From assembly GCF_005863245.1 (NCBI RefSeq), contig NZ_VBUT01000007.1:62001-126000 (forward strand): a stretch of DNA of 64,000 nucleotides. Reading direction: 5' to 3'. Positions 16,905 through 25,367 of this stretch are shown in pieces; positions within the stretch are counted from its first letter, which is position 1; every line of letters starts with the position of its first letter. The position numbers were made by a program, and so were the translations under genes. The DNA comes from Nocardia cyriacigeorgica. GTDB lineage: Bacteria; Actinomycetota; Actinomycetes; Mycobacteriales; Mycobacteriaceae. Under the pieces are notes generated by a model. It saw nothing but the letters and a program-made list of their open reading frames with translations. It was not told the DNA's origin and did no database searches.

Positions 16905-17543
16905 TCATTCCCAGGCGAAACGGGGCTGTTCGATGTGATCGACCCTGGTATGCCTGCGATGCAGCGCCACCTCACGGAACTGATACATGATCGCCGCTGT
17001 CGGCGCGTGCAGATGACCGCCGAGCAGCGGCAAACGGATGAGCGGGCGATCGGACCCGTCGATGCGACCGAACTCGGGCGTGACATCCAGTTCCGTGAAC
17101 GAAATCCGGTGCACGATAGCCACTTCGGCGGGATTGGGTATCACCACCGGATCGGCGCCTGCCCACACCACCACCGGAGTCATGAGGTAGCCGGATCTGG
17201 TCGGATAGTCGTCGAGTAATCCGAGCACATCCGATCGCATCAGTTCGACCCCGAGTTCCTCGTGTAGTTCGCGCAGGGCCGCCGCGATCGCGTCCTCACC
17301 GGCGTCCAACCGGCCGCCCGGCAAGGCGAACTGTCCGGCATGCGCCCGCAGCGTCGGTGCGCGTTCGGTCAGCCAGATCCCCGGGCCTTCCGGGGCGGTC
17401 ACGACGGCCAGCGCCACCGCGGCGGGCTTGTAGCCGTCCGGTTCGACGGTTCGGCGGGGGAACCGGCTCAGTGCGTCGGCCAGCGCGGTCCTGGTGTCGT
17501 CATCGGACCAGCTCGTCCATTGTTTCGCGCCGTCGTCGGACAT
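16905..17543 (-). CDS. Nudix hydrolase (CoA pyrophosphatase-like)
   Basis: 212 residues. The Nudix box is complete: GGRLDAGEDAIAAALRELHE followed by ELGVEL, with REL-EE metal ligands. The upstream LTERAPTLRAHAGQFALPGG segment resembles the CoA-diphosphatase subgroup, which cleaves CoA or similar nucleotide-linked pyrophosphates. It is convergent with the mycolyltransferase gene, with only 12 nt between their ends. Substrate assignment is tentative. Confidence 0.85.
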   Translation of the reverse strand: MSDDGAKQWTSWSDDDTRTALADALSRFPRRTVEPDGYKPAAVALAVVTAPEGPGIWLTERAPTLRAHAGQFALPGGRLDAGEDAIAAALRELHEELGVELMRSDVLGLLDDYPTRSGYLMTPVVVWAGADPVVIPNPAEVAIVHRISFTELDVTPEFGRIDGSDRPLIRLPLLGGHLHAPTAAIMYQFREVALHRRHTRVDHIEQPRFAWE

Positions 17544-17704
17544 CCACGCACCTCACCGTCGTTCGAACCGTCCGGCGGTCGCGGCAGCGAGATGCGCTGG
17601 CGGAGGCATCCTGGCCGGCGGCCGGTATTCATCCGACGATAACGCTGCTCATCTCCCTGCGAGGACGCGGACGTTCGCTGTGCGGGAACACCGTGCGCAA
17701 CCGG

Positions 17705-18787
17705 TCAGATCGTCAGCAGGTCGTCCGCATCGAGATGGACCCGCGTCCCGAACCGGGCACTGATATCGGCGAGCCGGTCCCGCAACCAGCGCGCCTGGAC
17801 ACCGCCGGCCCGCCGCAACCGCATCCGCCGCACACACAGCGGCAGCATCCGCACAGTTGGTTCGCCCCCGACGGTGACCAGGTACAGCAGGCGCAGATCC
17901 GGTCGGTACGTCTCATGACCGCCGATGCCCTCGTAGTCATCGATGACGTCACCGCACCCGTACAGAATCGGTTTACCGCGCCACACCTCGATCGGCCGCG
18001 GATGATGCGCCGAATGACCGTGCACGATGTCGACCCCCGCCCGGATCAAGCGGTGCGCGAATTCCTGTTCGCTCCTACTGATTCCGTAGCCCCAGTTGGG
18101 CCCCCAGTGCACCGACACGATCAGCAGGTCACCGGGGCGTCGATGGGCCGCGAGCTGGGCGGCGATCTCCTCGGCGCTGCGGGCGCCGGGACGATCGATC
18201 CACCACAGGCCCGGCCGGTCCGGGCCCGCCGCCCACGACGCGGGAACGCCGCTGGTCCTGGCTCCCACCGAAACGACCAGCGCGCGGCGGCCTCGAGCCA
18301 GCGGCAAGATCGCGGGAGCTCGGGCGGCCGCCAGATCCCGGCCCGCGCCCACCGCCCGGATCGGCGTCCGCGCCAAAGTGTCGAGGGTGTCGAGCAGGCC
18401 CTGCCGCCCGAAATCGAGGGCATGGTTGTTGCCGAGCGCGCAGGCGTCGGGCGCGATCGCGGTGAGGGCCGCGATATTGCCCGGGTGCATCCGGTAGTGG
18501 ATGCCCTTGTCCGGTTCGAAGTCGCCGTCGGCGGTGATCGCGGTTTCCAGATTGAGGACCCGGATATCGGGTGCGAGGTCGTCGAGGATCCGCGGCACCT
18601 CACCCCACGGCCAGTCGGCGGCGACCGGCCGCGGTATGGGGCCGTTCACCCGCTCGGCGGCTTCGACGTACTGCCTGGCGTCGCGCACCCAGCCCTCGCG
18701 CAGCTCGGGGCGGCCCGGTCGCGGCAGAATCTGGTCGACGCCACGGCCGAGCATGACGTCGCCTCCCAGCAGCACCGTGACCGGCAT
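17705..18787 (-). CDS. CapA-type metallophosphatase (poly-gamma-glutamate synthesis-like)
   Basis: 360-residue member of the CapA/calcineurin-like fold. Metal-site motifs appear in order: GGDVMLGR near the start, LNLETAIT, GNNHALDFGRQG, VHWGPNWGY and HGHSAHHPRPIE. Family members act in poly-gamma-glutamate capsule export or as phosphoesterases. Here there are no capB/C partners and no signal peptide, so the physiological role is open. The gene begins 14 nt after a small VOC gene on the same strand, likely one transcript. Confidence 0.82.
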   Translation of the reverse strand: MPVTVLLGGDVMLGRGVDQILPRPGRPELREGWVRDARQYVEAAERVNGPIPRPVAADWPWGEVPRILDDLAPDIRVLNLETAITADGDFEPDKGIHYRMHPGNIAALTAIAPDACALGNNHALDFGRQGLLDTLDTLARTPIRAVGAGRDLAAARAPAILPLARGRRALVVSVGARTSGVPASWAAGPDRPGLWWIDRPGARSAEEIAAQLAAHRRPGDLLIVSVHWGPNWGYGISRSEQEFAHRLIRAGVDIVHGHSAHHPRPIEVWRGKPILYGCGDVIDDYEGIGGHETYRPDLRLLYLVTVGGEPTVRMLPLCVRRMRLRRAGGVQARWLRDRLADISARFGTRVHLDADDLLTI

Positions 18788-18801
18788 GGTCGCTCGGCTG
18801 A

Positions 18802-19161
18802 TCAGTCCAGGTCGTGTGCGGTCGGATGCAGCGGCTCGTAGAGGCCGATCTCGCCGGCGCCGGGCACGGTCACCCTGGTGACCCGGCCCCATCCGGCCTC
18901 CTCGATCTCGTCGGCGATCTCGACGCCCTTGGCGCGCAGCTCGGCGATCGTGGACGCGAGGTCGTCGCACATCAGATACATCTCGGTGCGACCGCCGTCG
19001 GCGGGCCCGGTGGGGTGCACGGCCAGCTCGGCGGGCGGCGACTTGAAGATCAGCCAGCCGTGTCCGGCGTCCACATGGGCCAGGCCGAGGACGTCACGGA
19101 AGAACGCCCGGGCGGCCTCGGCGTCGCTCGCGTAGAGGATGGAATGCGCACCGGTGATCAT
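18802..19161 (-). CDS. Small VOC family protein
   Basis: 119-residue single-domain glyoxalase/bleomycin-resistance fold (ILYASDAEAARAFFRDVLGL at the start, TVPGAGEIGLYEP at the end). It probably works as a dimer. It sits 14 nt upstream of the CapA-like gene in the same direction. The ligand is unknown. Confidence 0.8.
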   Translation of the reverse strand: MITGAHSILYASDAEAARAFFRDVLGLAHVDAGHGWLIFKSPPAELAVHPTGPADGGRTEMYLMCDDLASTIAELRAKGVEIADEIEEAGWGRVTRVTVPGAGEIGLYEPLHPTAHDLD

Positions 19162-19333
19162 GTCGAAACGCTATCAGCGTCGGTGTGCGGGTCGTGGTTG
19201 TTTGCGCACCTCGCCGACCACATCGGATCCGATCGAAAAAACGTCTGGCGAATCGAGGCAGATGTGTCGAGAAGGTCGAGGGGGCTCCGACTACGGGATG
19301 ACAGCACGTCACACCCGAACAGAGGAGAACATC

Positions 19334-19789
19334 ATGTCCAGCGTCAACACTTTCCTGTGGTTCGACACCGCCGCCGAGGAGGCCGGCGAGTTCTACGCGT
19401 CGGTGGTGCCGAATTCGCGGGTCGTGGAGGTCACCCGCAATGACGACGGGGCGGCTTTCGTCGTCACCCTCGATCTCGACGGGCACGCGGTCACCCTGAT
19501 GAACGGCGGGCCGGGCCATCCGCACTCCGACGCGGCGTCATTGCAGATCGTCGTCGACTCCCAGGAGGAGGTCGACCGCCTGTGGGACGCCCTCACCGAC
19601 GGCGGCAAACCCGGGCCGTGCGGCTGGCTCACCGACCGCTACGGGCTGTGGTGGCAGGTGGTGCCGTCGGCGCTGCCGAAGCTCATGGGCGGCGACGATC
19701 CGGCGAAAACCATCGCCGTCGGCACGGCCCTGCGCACCATGTCCAAGATCGATGTGCGGGCCTTGCAGGACGCCTACGACCGCGCCTGA
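19334..19789 (+). CDS. PhnB-like VOC protein
   Basis: 151 residues of the PhnB / 3-demethylubiquinone-methyltransferase-like VOC family: NTFLWFDTAAEEAGEFYASV at the start, then VTLMNGGPGH, GWLTDRYGLWWQVVP and the C-terminal ALRTMSKIDVRALQDAY. The ATG has AGAGGAGA upstream. It is divergent from the smaller VOC gene, with 172 nt between. Despite the name, such proteins are not methyltransferases; the function is unknown. Confidence 0.82.
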   Translation: MSSVNTFLWFDTAAEEAGEFYASVVPNSRVVEVTRNDDGAAFVVTLDLDGHAVTLMNGGPGHPHSDAASLQIVVDSQEEVDRLWDALTDGGKPGPCGWLTDRYGLWWQVVPSALPKLMGGDDPAKTIAVGTALRTMSKIDVRALQDAYDRA

Positions 19790-19864
19790 TTCCGGTGTCT
19801 CCGGCGAATCCCGGACCCGCCGATCGGTCCGGGATTGTCGGTGCCGGGGTCCACACTGTGTCCC

Positions 19865-20200
19865 ATGGCATACGACGAGGAACTGGCCGAACGCATCCGC
19901 GACCTCATCGAGCCCGGCCCCACCGTCGCCGAACGCAAGATGTTCGGCGGCCTGTCCTTCCTGATCGGCGGCAATATGGCGCTGGCCGTGAGTGGGAAGG
20001 GCGGGCTGCTGGTCCGGGTCGGTCCCGAACTCGGCGAACAGCTCATCGACGACGGCGACGTCCAGCAGGCGGTGATGGGCTCGCGGGAGATGACAGGCTG
20101 GGTCCGGGTGGCCGCGACGCACGTCGAGGACGACACCCGCCTGCGCGAATGGGTGGACCGAGGCGTCGGGTTCGCCCGCTCGCTGCCTCCCAAGGATTGA
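19865..20200 (+). CDS. TfoX N-terminal domain protein
   Basis: 111 residues spanning a TfoX_N domain (ERIRDLIEPGP, AERKMFGGLSFLIGGNMA, LLVRVGPE). This domain is found in competence regulators of Gram-negatives but occurs alone in many actinobacteria, where the role is undefined. It is convergent with the flavodoxin gene: its stop is directly followed by the end of that gene. Confidence 0.85.
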   Translation: MAYDEELAERIRDLIEPGPTVAERKMFGGLSFLIGGNMALAVSGKGGLLVRVGPELGEQLIDDGDVQQAVMGSREMTGWVRVAATHVEDDTRLREWVDRGVGFARSLPPKD

Positions 20201-20671
20201 TCAGGCGGTTTCGACCCGAGCGCGCAGGTTCTCGGCGAACGACCGGGCGGCCTGGAGGTCGTTGTCATCGGGATGGCCCTTGTGGAGGCCGCCGACCAGC
20301 CGCAACGGCAGCCAGGTGTCGTATCCGCGGCAGGTGAAGGTGTCGACGACGTCGAAACCCTTCTGCTCGAGCGTGCGGCTCAGGCTGTGCAGGTAGCGCC
20401 GGAACGGCGGTTCGGCGAGCCCACTGGTGGCGAACACGAACGCCTTGCCGCGCTGCTGTGCCGACAGCGAAGCGACGAACTCCCGCAGTTCCGGATAGAG
20501 GTCCATGTAGCGCACACCGGAACCGAATCCGACCAGGTCGTAGGTGGCAAGCTCGCCCGCGTCGACCCGATCCGGATCGACCACTCGTGCCTGGAGTGCC
20601 TCGCCCATGACCTCGGCGATACGCCTGGTGTTGCCGTGCGAAACCGATGCGCACACGATGATGGCCTTCAT
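20201..20671 (-). CDS. Flavodoxin-like protein
   Basis: 156 residues starting with an FMN-phosphate-binding loop (ASVSHGNTRRIAEVMGEAL) and continuing with the flavodoxin/MioC-type fold (VGFGSGVRYMDLYPELREFV, FVFATSGLAEPPFRRYL). It is likely an FMN electron carrier or quinone reductase. The ATG at 20671 is chosen because the fold begins at once (MKAIIVCAS); the frame continues upstream without a domain. No nearby partner reductase was identified. Confidence 0.85.
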   Translation of the reverse strand: MKAIIVCASVSHGNTRRIAEVMGEALQARVVDPDRVDAGELATYDLVGFGSGVRYMDLYPELREFVASLSAQQRGKAFVFATSGLAEPPFRRYLHSLSRTLEQKGFDVVDTFTCRGYDTWLPLRLVGGLHKGHPDDNDLQAARSFAENLRARVETA

Positions 20672-20827
20672 ATCGAAGCTCCCAGCGTTTGTGGTGTCCG
20701 GCGGGGGTTCGAGGCGTGCCGTGGGCCCCGCCCCCTCGGAGCCCGGTGGACAGCCTACGGGCACACGACGTGCTCGGTGACCGGAATGCCGTTGTCTTTC
20801 CGAGGGGTTGGGGCCGAGGGTTCGCAC

Positions 20828-22201
20828 TCAACCGGCAAGAGCGAGGTCACCTGCCGACCGGCTGGGCCAGCGCGGGTGTTCGGCATCGATGACGAACTCG
20901 TGCGTGTGCTGGTACAGCCGCTCGCTCACCTGAACGGCGTCGGTCAGCCGGGCCGGGTCGATGGTGCCCACTTCGTGCAGGTGGGTGATCACCGCCGGGT
21001 CGTGCCGTGGCCAGGCGCGCAGCGCCACGATGAGTCCGGTGGCGGCGAGCACGGCCAGGGTGACCCAGGTGAGGGTGAAACCGGCTGCGGTGCTGAGCCA
21101 TCCGGTGATCGGGTAGGTGATCAGCCAGGCCACGTGGGAGAGCGAGAACTGCGCGGCGAACAGGGCCGGGCGATCGGCCGGCCGCGACGAGCGCCGCAAC
21201 ACCTGACCGGTCGGGGTCAGCACGGCGGCGGTGCCTGCGCCGATCAGCGCCCAGACGGCGAGCACTGCGCCCCAGCGCCATTCGCCGACGGCAGCCGTCG
21301 ACAAGGCGATGGCTGAGCCGAGGCCCGCGAGCAGGGTGGCCGCGCCGGTGAGCATCACCGGCCGGGGACCGACGTGGTCGAGTACCCGGGGCAGCGTCAG
21401 CGCGACGAGCATGGTGCCGAACCCGTTGGCGGCCAGCAACAGCGCCACACCGGATTGGGTGCCGCCGAGGGTGTCGCGCACATAGTTGACGGTGTTGACC
21501 ATGACCACCGAGCCCGCCGCCGCGACCACCAGGTTCAGGCCGAGCAGCCCACGCAGCCGTGGCGTGGCGGCGAAGATGCGCATGCCCACCGAGATGCGGG
21601 CCAGGAAGGAGGCGTCCGATGCGGTGCCCGCGTCCGGGATCCGCGTCGCGATCACCAGCACCGCCGACACCACGAAACCGATGGCGGTCCCGACGAACAG
21701 CCAGTGGAAGCTGACCAGCGCCAGCGCCGCCGCGGCGAGCATCGGGCTGAGCAGCGTCTCCATGGTCGCAGCCAGCTGCGAGGCCGACAGCGCCCTGGTG
21801 TACTCGCGTTCATCGGGCAGGATGTCGGGGATGATCGCCTGATAGGTCGGGGTGTAGGCGGCCGAGGCGGTTTGCAGCACCGCGATCAGCACGTAGATCT
21901 GCCAGATCTGGTCGATGAACGGCAGCGCCAGCACCACCAGCGCACGGATCACATTGAGGCCGACGAGCAACAGCCGCCGGGGGAACCGGTCGGCATAGGC
22001 CGCCACGATCGGCGCCACCGTCACATACACGAGCATCTTGATGGTGAGCGCGATGCCGAGCACCGCCGCGGCGTCGGCCCCAGCGAGTTCGTAGGCGAGC
22101 AGGCCGAGCGCCACCGTGGTGAGCCCGGTACCGAACAGGGCGGCCACCTGGGCGGTGAACAGCCGCAGATAGTCGCGGTTGGCGAACAACGAGGTGATCA
22201 T
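20828..22201 (-). CDS. MFS transporter
   Basis: 457 residues with about 12 hydrophobic segments and the loop motif AYADRFPRRLL between helices 2 and 3, an MFS-3/EntS-type exporter pattern. The long soluble tail (about residues 400-457) includes THLHEVGTIDPARL. It is divergent from an ArsR-type regulator 38 nt away whose candidate operator sits between them, so it is probably an efflux pump under that repressor. Substrate unknown. Confidence 0.85.
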   Translation of the reverse strand: MITSLFANRDYLRLFTAQVAALFGTGLTTVALGLLAYELAGADAAAVLGIALTIKMLVYVTVAPIVAAYADRFPRRLLLVGLNVIRALVVLALPFIDQIWQIYVLIAVLQTASAAYTPTYQAIIPDILPDEREYTRALSASQLAATMETLLSPMLAAAALALVSFHWLFVGTAIGFVVSAVLVIATRIPDAGTASDASFLARISVGMRIFAATPRLRGLLGLNLVVAAAGSVVMVNTVNYVRDTLGGTQSGVALLLAANGFGTMLVALTLPRVLDHVGPRPVMLTGAATLLAGLGSAIALSTAAVGEWRWGAVLAVWALIGAGTAAVLTPTGQVLRRSSRPADRPALFAAQFSLSHVAWLITYPITGWLSTAAGFTLTWVTLAVLAATGLIVALRAWPRHDPAVITHLHEVGTIDPARLTDAVQVSERLYQHTHEFVIDAEHPRWPSRSAGDLALAG

Positions 22202-22227
22202 CGGGCGCTCCTGCTTCCTACGAGGTC

Positions 22228-22252
22228 TATTATCTACGTATGGATGCAGATA
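22228..22252. promoter_or_regulatory. Leaderless promoter and operator between the MFS and arsR-type genes
   Basis: TATTAT (22228-22233) ends 6 nt before the ATG at 22240. TATCT (22231-22235) and AGATA (22248-22252) form an inverted repeat with 12 nt between, overlapping the -10 and the start codon. This suits autorepression by the ArsR-type protein. Confidence 0.45.
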
Positions 22253-22632
22253 GCAAGAAACTGCCGCCCCGTATTCCCGACGACGAACTGAACCTGGTCG
22301 TCGAGATCTTCCGCATGCTCGCCGACGGCACCCGAATCCGCGTCCTCTGGGCCCTGACCAGCGGCGAACGCTCGGTCAACGAACTCGCCGAGTACGTAGA
22401 AAAGCCCGCGGCCTCGGTCTCCCAGCACCTGGCCAAACTCCGCATGGCCCGCCTCGTCCGCACTCGCCGCGAGGGCACGACGGTCTACTACAGCATCGAG
22501 AACGCCCACGTCCGGCAGTTGGTGATCGATGCGATCCACAACGCCGAACATGCGGGGCCGGGGGTTCCGCCGCACCATCGCGCCGATGCGGACGTGCCCT
22601 CGATCTCACATCGGATCGGCGGTCAGAACTGA
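22240..22632 (+). CDS. ArsR/SmtB-type transcriptional regulator
   Basis: 130-residue winged helix protein: EIFRMLADGTRIRVLWAL, then recognition helix KPAASVSQHLAKLRMARLV and wing RREGTTVYYS. No CxC metal site is present in the recognition helix. The His-rich C-terminus (NAEHAGPGVPPHHRAD) could bind metal, as in the NmtR/KmtR type. It is divergent from the MFS gene and probably represses both it and itself. Confidence 0.88.
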   Translation: MDADSKKLPPRIPDDELNLVVEIFRMLADGTRIRVLWALTSGERSVNELAEYVEKPAASVSQHLAKLRMARLVRTRREGTTVYYSIENAHVRQLVIDAIHNAEHAGPGVPPHHRADADVPSISHRIGGQN

Positions 22633-22867
22633 GGTAACGGTAACGTGCCGAGTACTACTGATCGCGCAATCGCGACACCACGGCACCTCTCTCATTCGCG
22701 GTCGTTGCGCGAGGGGTATATGAGGCTGACGGCATGCCGCGGCCAAGTCTCATGAACCTCGTCGGGATACGCGCATCAAGCGGTGCACGCCATATCCCAC
22801 CGAGAGCTTCCAGCTGCTCGGTGGCGGCCGACGACCTGCCTGAATGCGAGTCAGGACGTGTCGCCCC

Positions 22868-23623
22868 TCACCGCACCCGGGTCCGCACCAACTCCCGCGC
22901 TCCGGCCCGGTAGCGCTCGGTGATCAACCGCACCACGGCCGGGTGAACCCCGATCGGTTCGGCGACACCGTCCGCCCCCGCGTCGTGCAGGCGCTGCTGG
23001 AAGAGGCCGTGGGCCAGCAGGTAGGAGGCGATGAAGACGCGCTGGGCGCCGGTTTCGCGCAGTTCCGTGACGACCTCCGGCACCCGGGGTGCGCCGGTGG
23101 CGACGTAGCCGATGCGGACCGGCGTGCCGAGGTGTTCGGCGAGCATGCCCGCGGCGCGGCGGACGTCCTGGCGGGCCCGGGCGTCCGACGAACCGGCGGC
23201 CGCGAAGACCACCGCATCGCCGGGGCGCCAGCCTGCCGCGCGCAGGCGCAGGCGCATGATCCGGGCCAGGGCCGGATCAGGACCCATGGCCGGTGTCACC
23301 GCGACGGCCGGGTGGGCGCTGTCGTCGATTTCGCGGGGGACGTCCTGGTAGACGTGGTAGCCCGACGCCAGGAACGCCGGAACCACCACGGCCGGAACGG
23401 AATCCGCGTGGTCGGCCAGATCGCGCAGCACCTCCGACGGCGAGGGGCCGAGGACGTCGACGAACGCGGTGCGCACGCGGGGCACGCCGCCGAATTCCTC
23501 CACACCGTCCAGCGCCGGACGGTCGAGCTCACGCGCGACCGCCTCGGCCAGGCTCGCGATCATCTGCACGCCCTTGGTGCTGCGGGTGCCGTGCGCGACC
23601 AGCACCAGGGCGGGCGCGCTCAC
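22868..23623 (-). CDS. Sirohydrochlorin chelatase-like protein (CbiX/SirB family)
   Basis: 251 residues with two CbiX-type modules. The first begins LVLVAHGTRSTKG (catalytic His about 11); YHVYQDVPREID carries a second conserved His region. In this operon the likely task is insertion of iron into sirohydrochlorin, giving siroheme for NirB; cobalt insertion is the alternative. The GTG at 23623 overlaps the stop of the upstream gene as GTGA. It is the last gene of narK-nirB-nirD-hemD-like-sirB and resembles M. tuberculosis Rv0259c. Confidence 0.85.
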   Translation of the reverse strand: MSAPALVLVAHGTRSTKGVQMIASLAEAVARELDRPALDGVEEFGGVPRVRTAFVDVLGPSPSEVLRDLADHADSVPAVVVPAFLASGYHVYQDVPREIDDSAHPAVAVTPAMGPDPALARIMRLRLRAAGWRPGDAVVFAAAGSSDARARQDVRRAAGMLAEHLGTPVRIGYVATGAPRVPEVVTELRETGAQRVFIASYLLAHGLFQQRLHDAGADGVAEPIGVHPAVVRLITERYRAGARELVRTRVR

Positions 23624-24840
23624 CACGTGACCGCCTGGGCAAAGCGTGGTGCCCGGGTCGGCGTTCCGACTCCGGGCACCACGGGACGTGGGTTGTTGTC
23701 GGTACATTCGGCCGGGTCCAGCGCCAATCGGTAGCCGCGCTTGACCACGGTCTGAATGGCTTTCGGGGTGCCGAGACCCGCCCGCAGCCGCGCGATCGCC
23801 GTCTCCACGGCATGGGTGTCGTCACCGCCGCCGGGCAGCGCCGCCAGCAGATCCTCCCGGGACACGACCCGGCCGGGCTGACGGGCCAGCGAACGCATCA
23901 GCGACATCGGCGCGGGCGCGAGCTGACGCACCACGCCGTCGACGACCACGCATCCACCGCGCACGCTGATCGTGTGCCCGGCCGCGTGAATCCGGTTGGC
24001 GCGCCGCGGCAGTTCCTCGGCGACGTGACGGGCCAGCGCACCCAGGCGTGCTCGCGCGGGCATCGACGTCGGCACCCCGAGCTCCTCGAGCGGGGCCGCG
24101 GTGATCGGCCCGACACAGGCGGCCAGCACCCGCCCGCGCAAGGCGTGCAGCAGACCCTCGATCATCCCGGTTTCCTTGGCGCGCATCAACATCGACGCCA
24201 CAGCGGGTGCGCTGGTGAAGGTGACGCAGTCCAGGCTCGAGGTGACGATGGCCTCGATCAGCTGGTCCATCGGGCCCTGGTCGTCGGGCGGAGTCCAGCG
24301 ATACACCGGCACCGGCACCACATCGGCGCCGGCGCAGCGCAGCACCTCACAGAAGTCGGGCACCGGCTCCCATTCGGTGGTCGCGCCGTGCAGTTGCACC
24401 GCGATCCGCACGCCTTCCACGCCTTCGGCCAGCAGGTGATCGAGCACCTCGGCCGAGGACTCCGAGGCCGGCGACCATTCCTCACGCAGTTCGGCAGCGC
24501 GGATGGCGCCCTTGGCCTTCGGGCCGCGAGCCACCACCCTGGTGCTTGCCAAAGTGTCGCGCAACTGTTCGGCCAGCCCCCAGCCTTCGGCGGCCTCCAT
24601 CCAGCCACGGAACCCGATGCCGGTGGTGGCGACGGTGATCTGCGGCGGATCGTCGACCAGCCTGCGGGTCACCCGTTCGAGCTCGTTGTCGTCGGCCAGC
24701 GGAATGATGCGGATGGCGGGCGCGGACACAATGGTCGCGCCCCGCCGGGTGAGCAGGGTGGCGAACTCCTCGGAACGCCGTGCGGCCGTGATGCCGACCG
24801 TGAAGCCCGCGAGCGACGCGCCCGCGTCGAGAGTCGTCAT
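23620..24840 (-). CDS. Uroporphyrinogen-III synthase domain fused to an OmpR-type winged helix
   Basis: 406 residues. About 1-270 is a HemD (uroporphyrinogen-III synthase) fold: FTVGITAARRSEEFATLL, TVATTGIGFRGW, TFTSAPAVASML, ACVGPITAAPLEELG. About 285-385 is a Trans_reg_C DNA-binding winged helix: LAPAPMSLMRSLARQPGRVVSREDL and a terminal VVKRGYRLAL. It is like Rv0260c of M. tuberculosis, beside narK3 there. It may be a tetrapyrrole-sensing regulator, an enzyme, or both. It overlaps nirD (ATGA) and the SirB-like gene (GTGA), so it is coupled to nitrite reductase synthesis. Confidence 0.9.
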   Translation of the reverse strand: MTTLDAGASLAGFTVGITAARRSEEFATLLTRRGATIVSAPAIRIIPLADDNELERVTRRLVDDPPQITVATTGIGFRGWMEAAEGWGLAEQLRDTLASTRVVARGPKAKGAIRAAELREEWSPASESSAEVLDHLLAEGVEGVRIAVQLHGATTEWEPVPDFCEVLRCAGADVVPVPVYRWTPPDDQGPMDQLIEAIVTSSLDCVTFTSAPAVASMLMRAKETGMIEGLLHALRGRVLAACVGPITAAPLEELGVPTSMPARARLGALARHVAEELPRRANRIHAAGHTISVRGGCVVVDGVVRQLAPAPMSLMRSLARQPGRVVSREDLLAALPGGGDDTHAVETAIARLRAGLGTPKAIQTVVKRGYRLALDPAECTDNNPRPVVPGVGTPTRAPRFAQAVTW

Positions 24841-25238
24841 GCCGATCCGTCCGAGTCCATACCGCCGACGACGGGTTCGTTCGACACCGAGACGATGCCG
24901 TCGTCGACGCGCACCCGGTACACCGGCAGCGACACCGACTCATCGTCGAGGCAGCGCCCGTCGATCAGCGAGAACGCCTGCTTGAGCAGCGGCGAGGCCA
25001 CCACGGGCACGCCACCCCGGTCGCCGATGATGCCGCGCGACATCACCGCGGCCCGGCCGAACGGGTCGATATTGCCGACGGCGTACACCGCGCCGTCGGA
25101 GTGCAGGAACAGCGCGGCCTGGCGGCCGCCCTTCAGCAACACCGCAACGCCGCGGCCTGGGATCAGGTAGTCGAGACGGCAGGCCTGGGTCCATCCGGTG
25201 GTGGCCGGGGCAATGCCGGTGGTTTCGATCACGGTCAT
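24837..25238 (-). CDS. nirD: Nitrite reductase small subunit NirD
   Basis: 133-residue Rieske-like fold that assists NirB in NADH-dependent reduction of nitrite to ammonium. The sequence (CRLDYLIPGRGVAVLL, GNIDPFGRAAVMSRGI, VASPLLKQAFSLIDG) lacks the CxH...CxxH ligands of true Rieske proteins, as is normal for NirD. It follows nirB after 129 nt and overlaps the next gene by ATGA. Confidence 0.95.
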   Translation of the reverse strand: MTVIETTGIAPATTGWTQACRLDYLIPGRGVAVLLKGGRQAALFLHSDGAVYAVGNIDPFGRAAVMSRGIIGDRGGVPVVASPLLKQAFSLIDGRCLDDESVSLPVYRVRVDDGIVSVSNEPVVGGMDSDGSA

Positions 25239-25367
25239 CGGGGTTCTCCTCCAAACGCCTTACCCATTGGTACCGGCGCCCTGTTTCCTCGCGGTTAAGC
25301 AGTCATTTCCCGGGCGTAGCAGTTGCGGCGGGGACGAGATCCCGGGCACACGCCGCGCCCTGCCGGC

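Noticed and set aside
17357-18841. 494-codon plus-strand frame over the Nudix and CapA genes
   Set aside because: It spans two genes with clear motifs on the other strand and has no recognisable domain.
22633-22867. Gene or RNA in the gap between the ArsR-type and SirB-like genes
   Set aside because: 235 bp with no frame, hairpin or conserved motif I could support.
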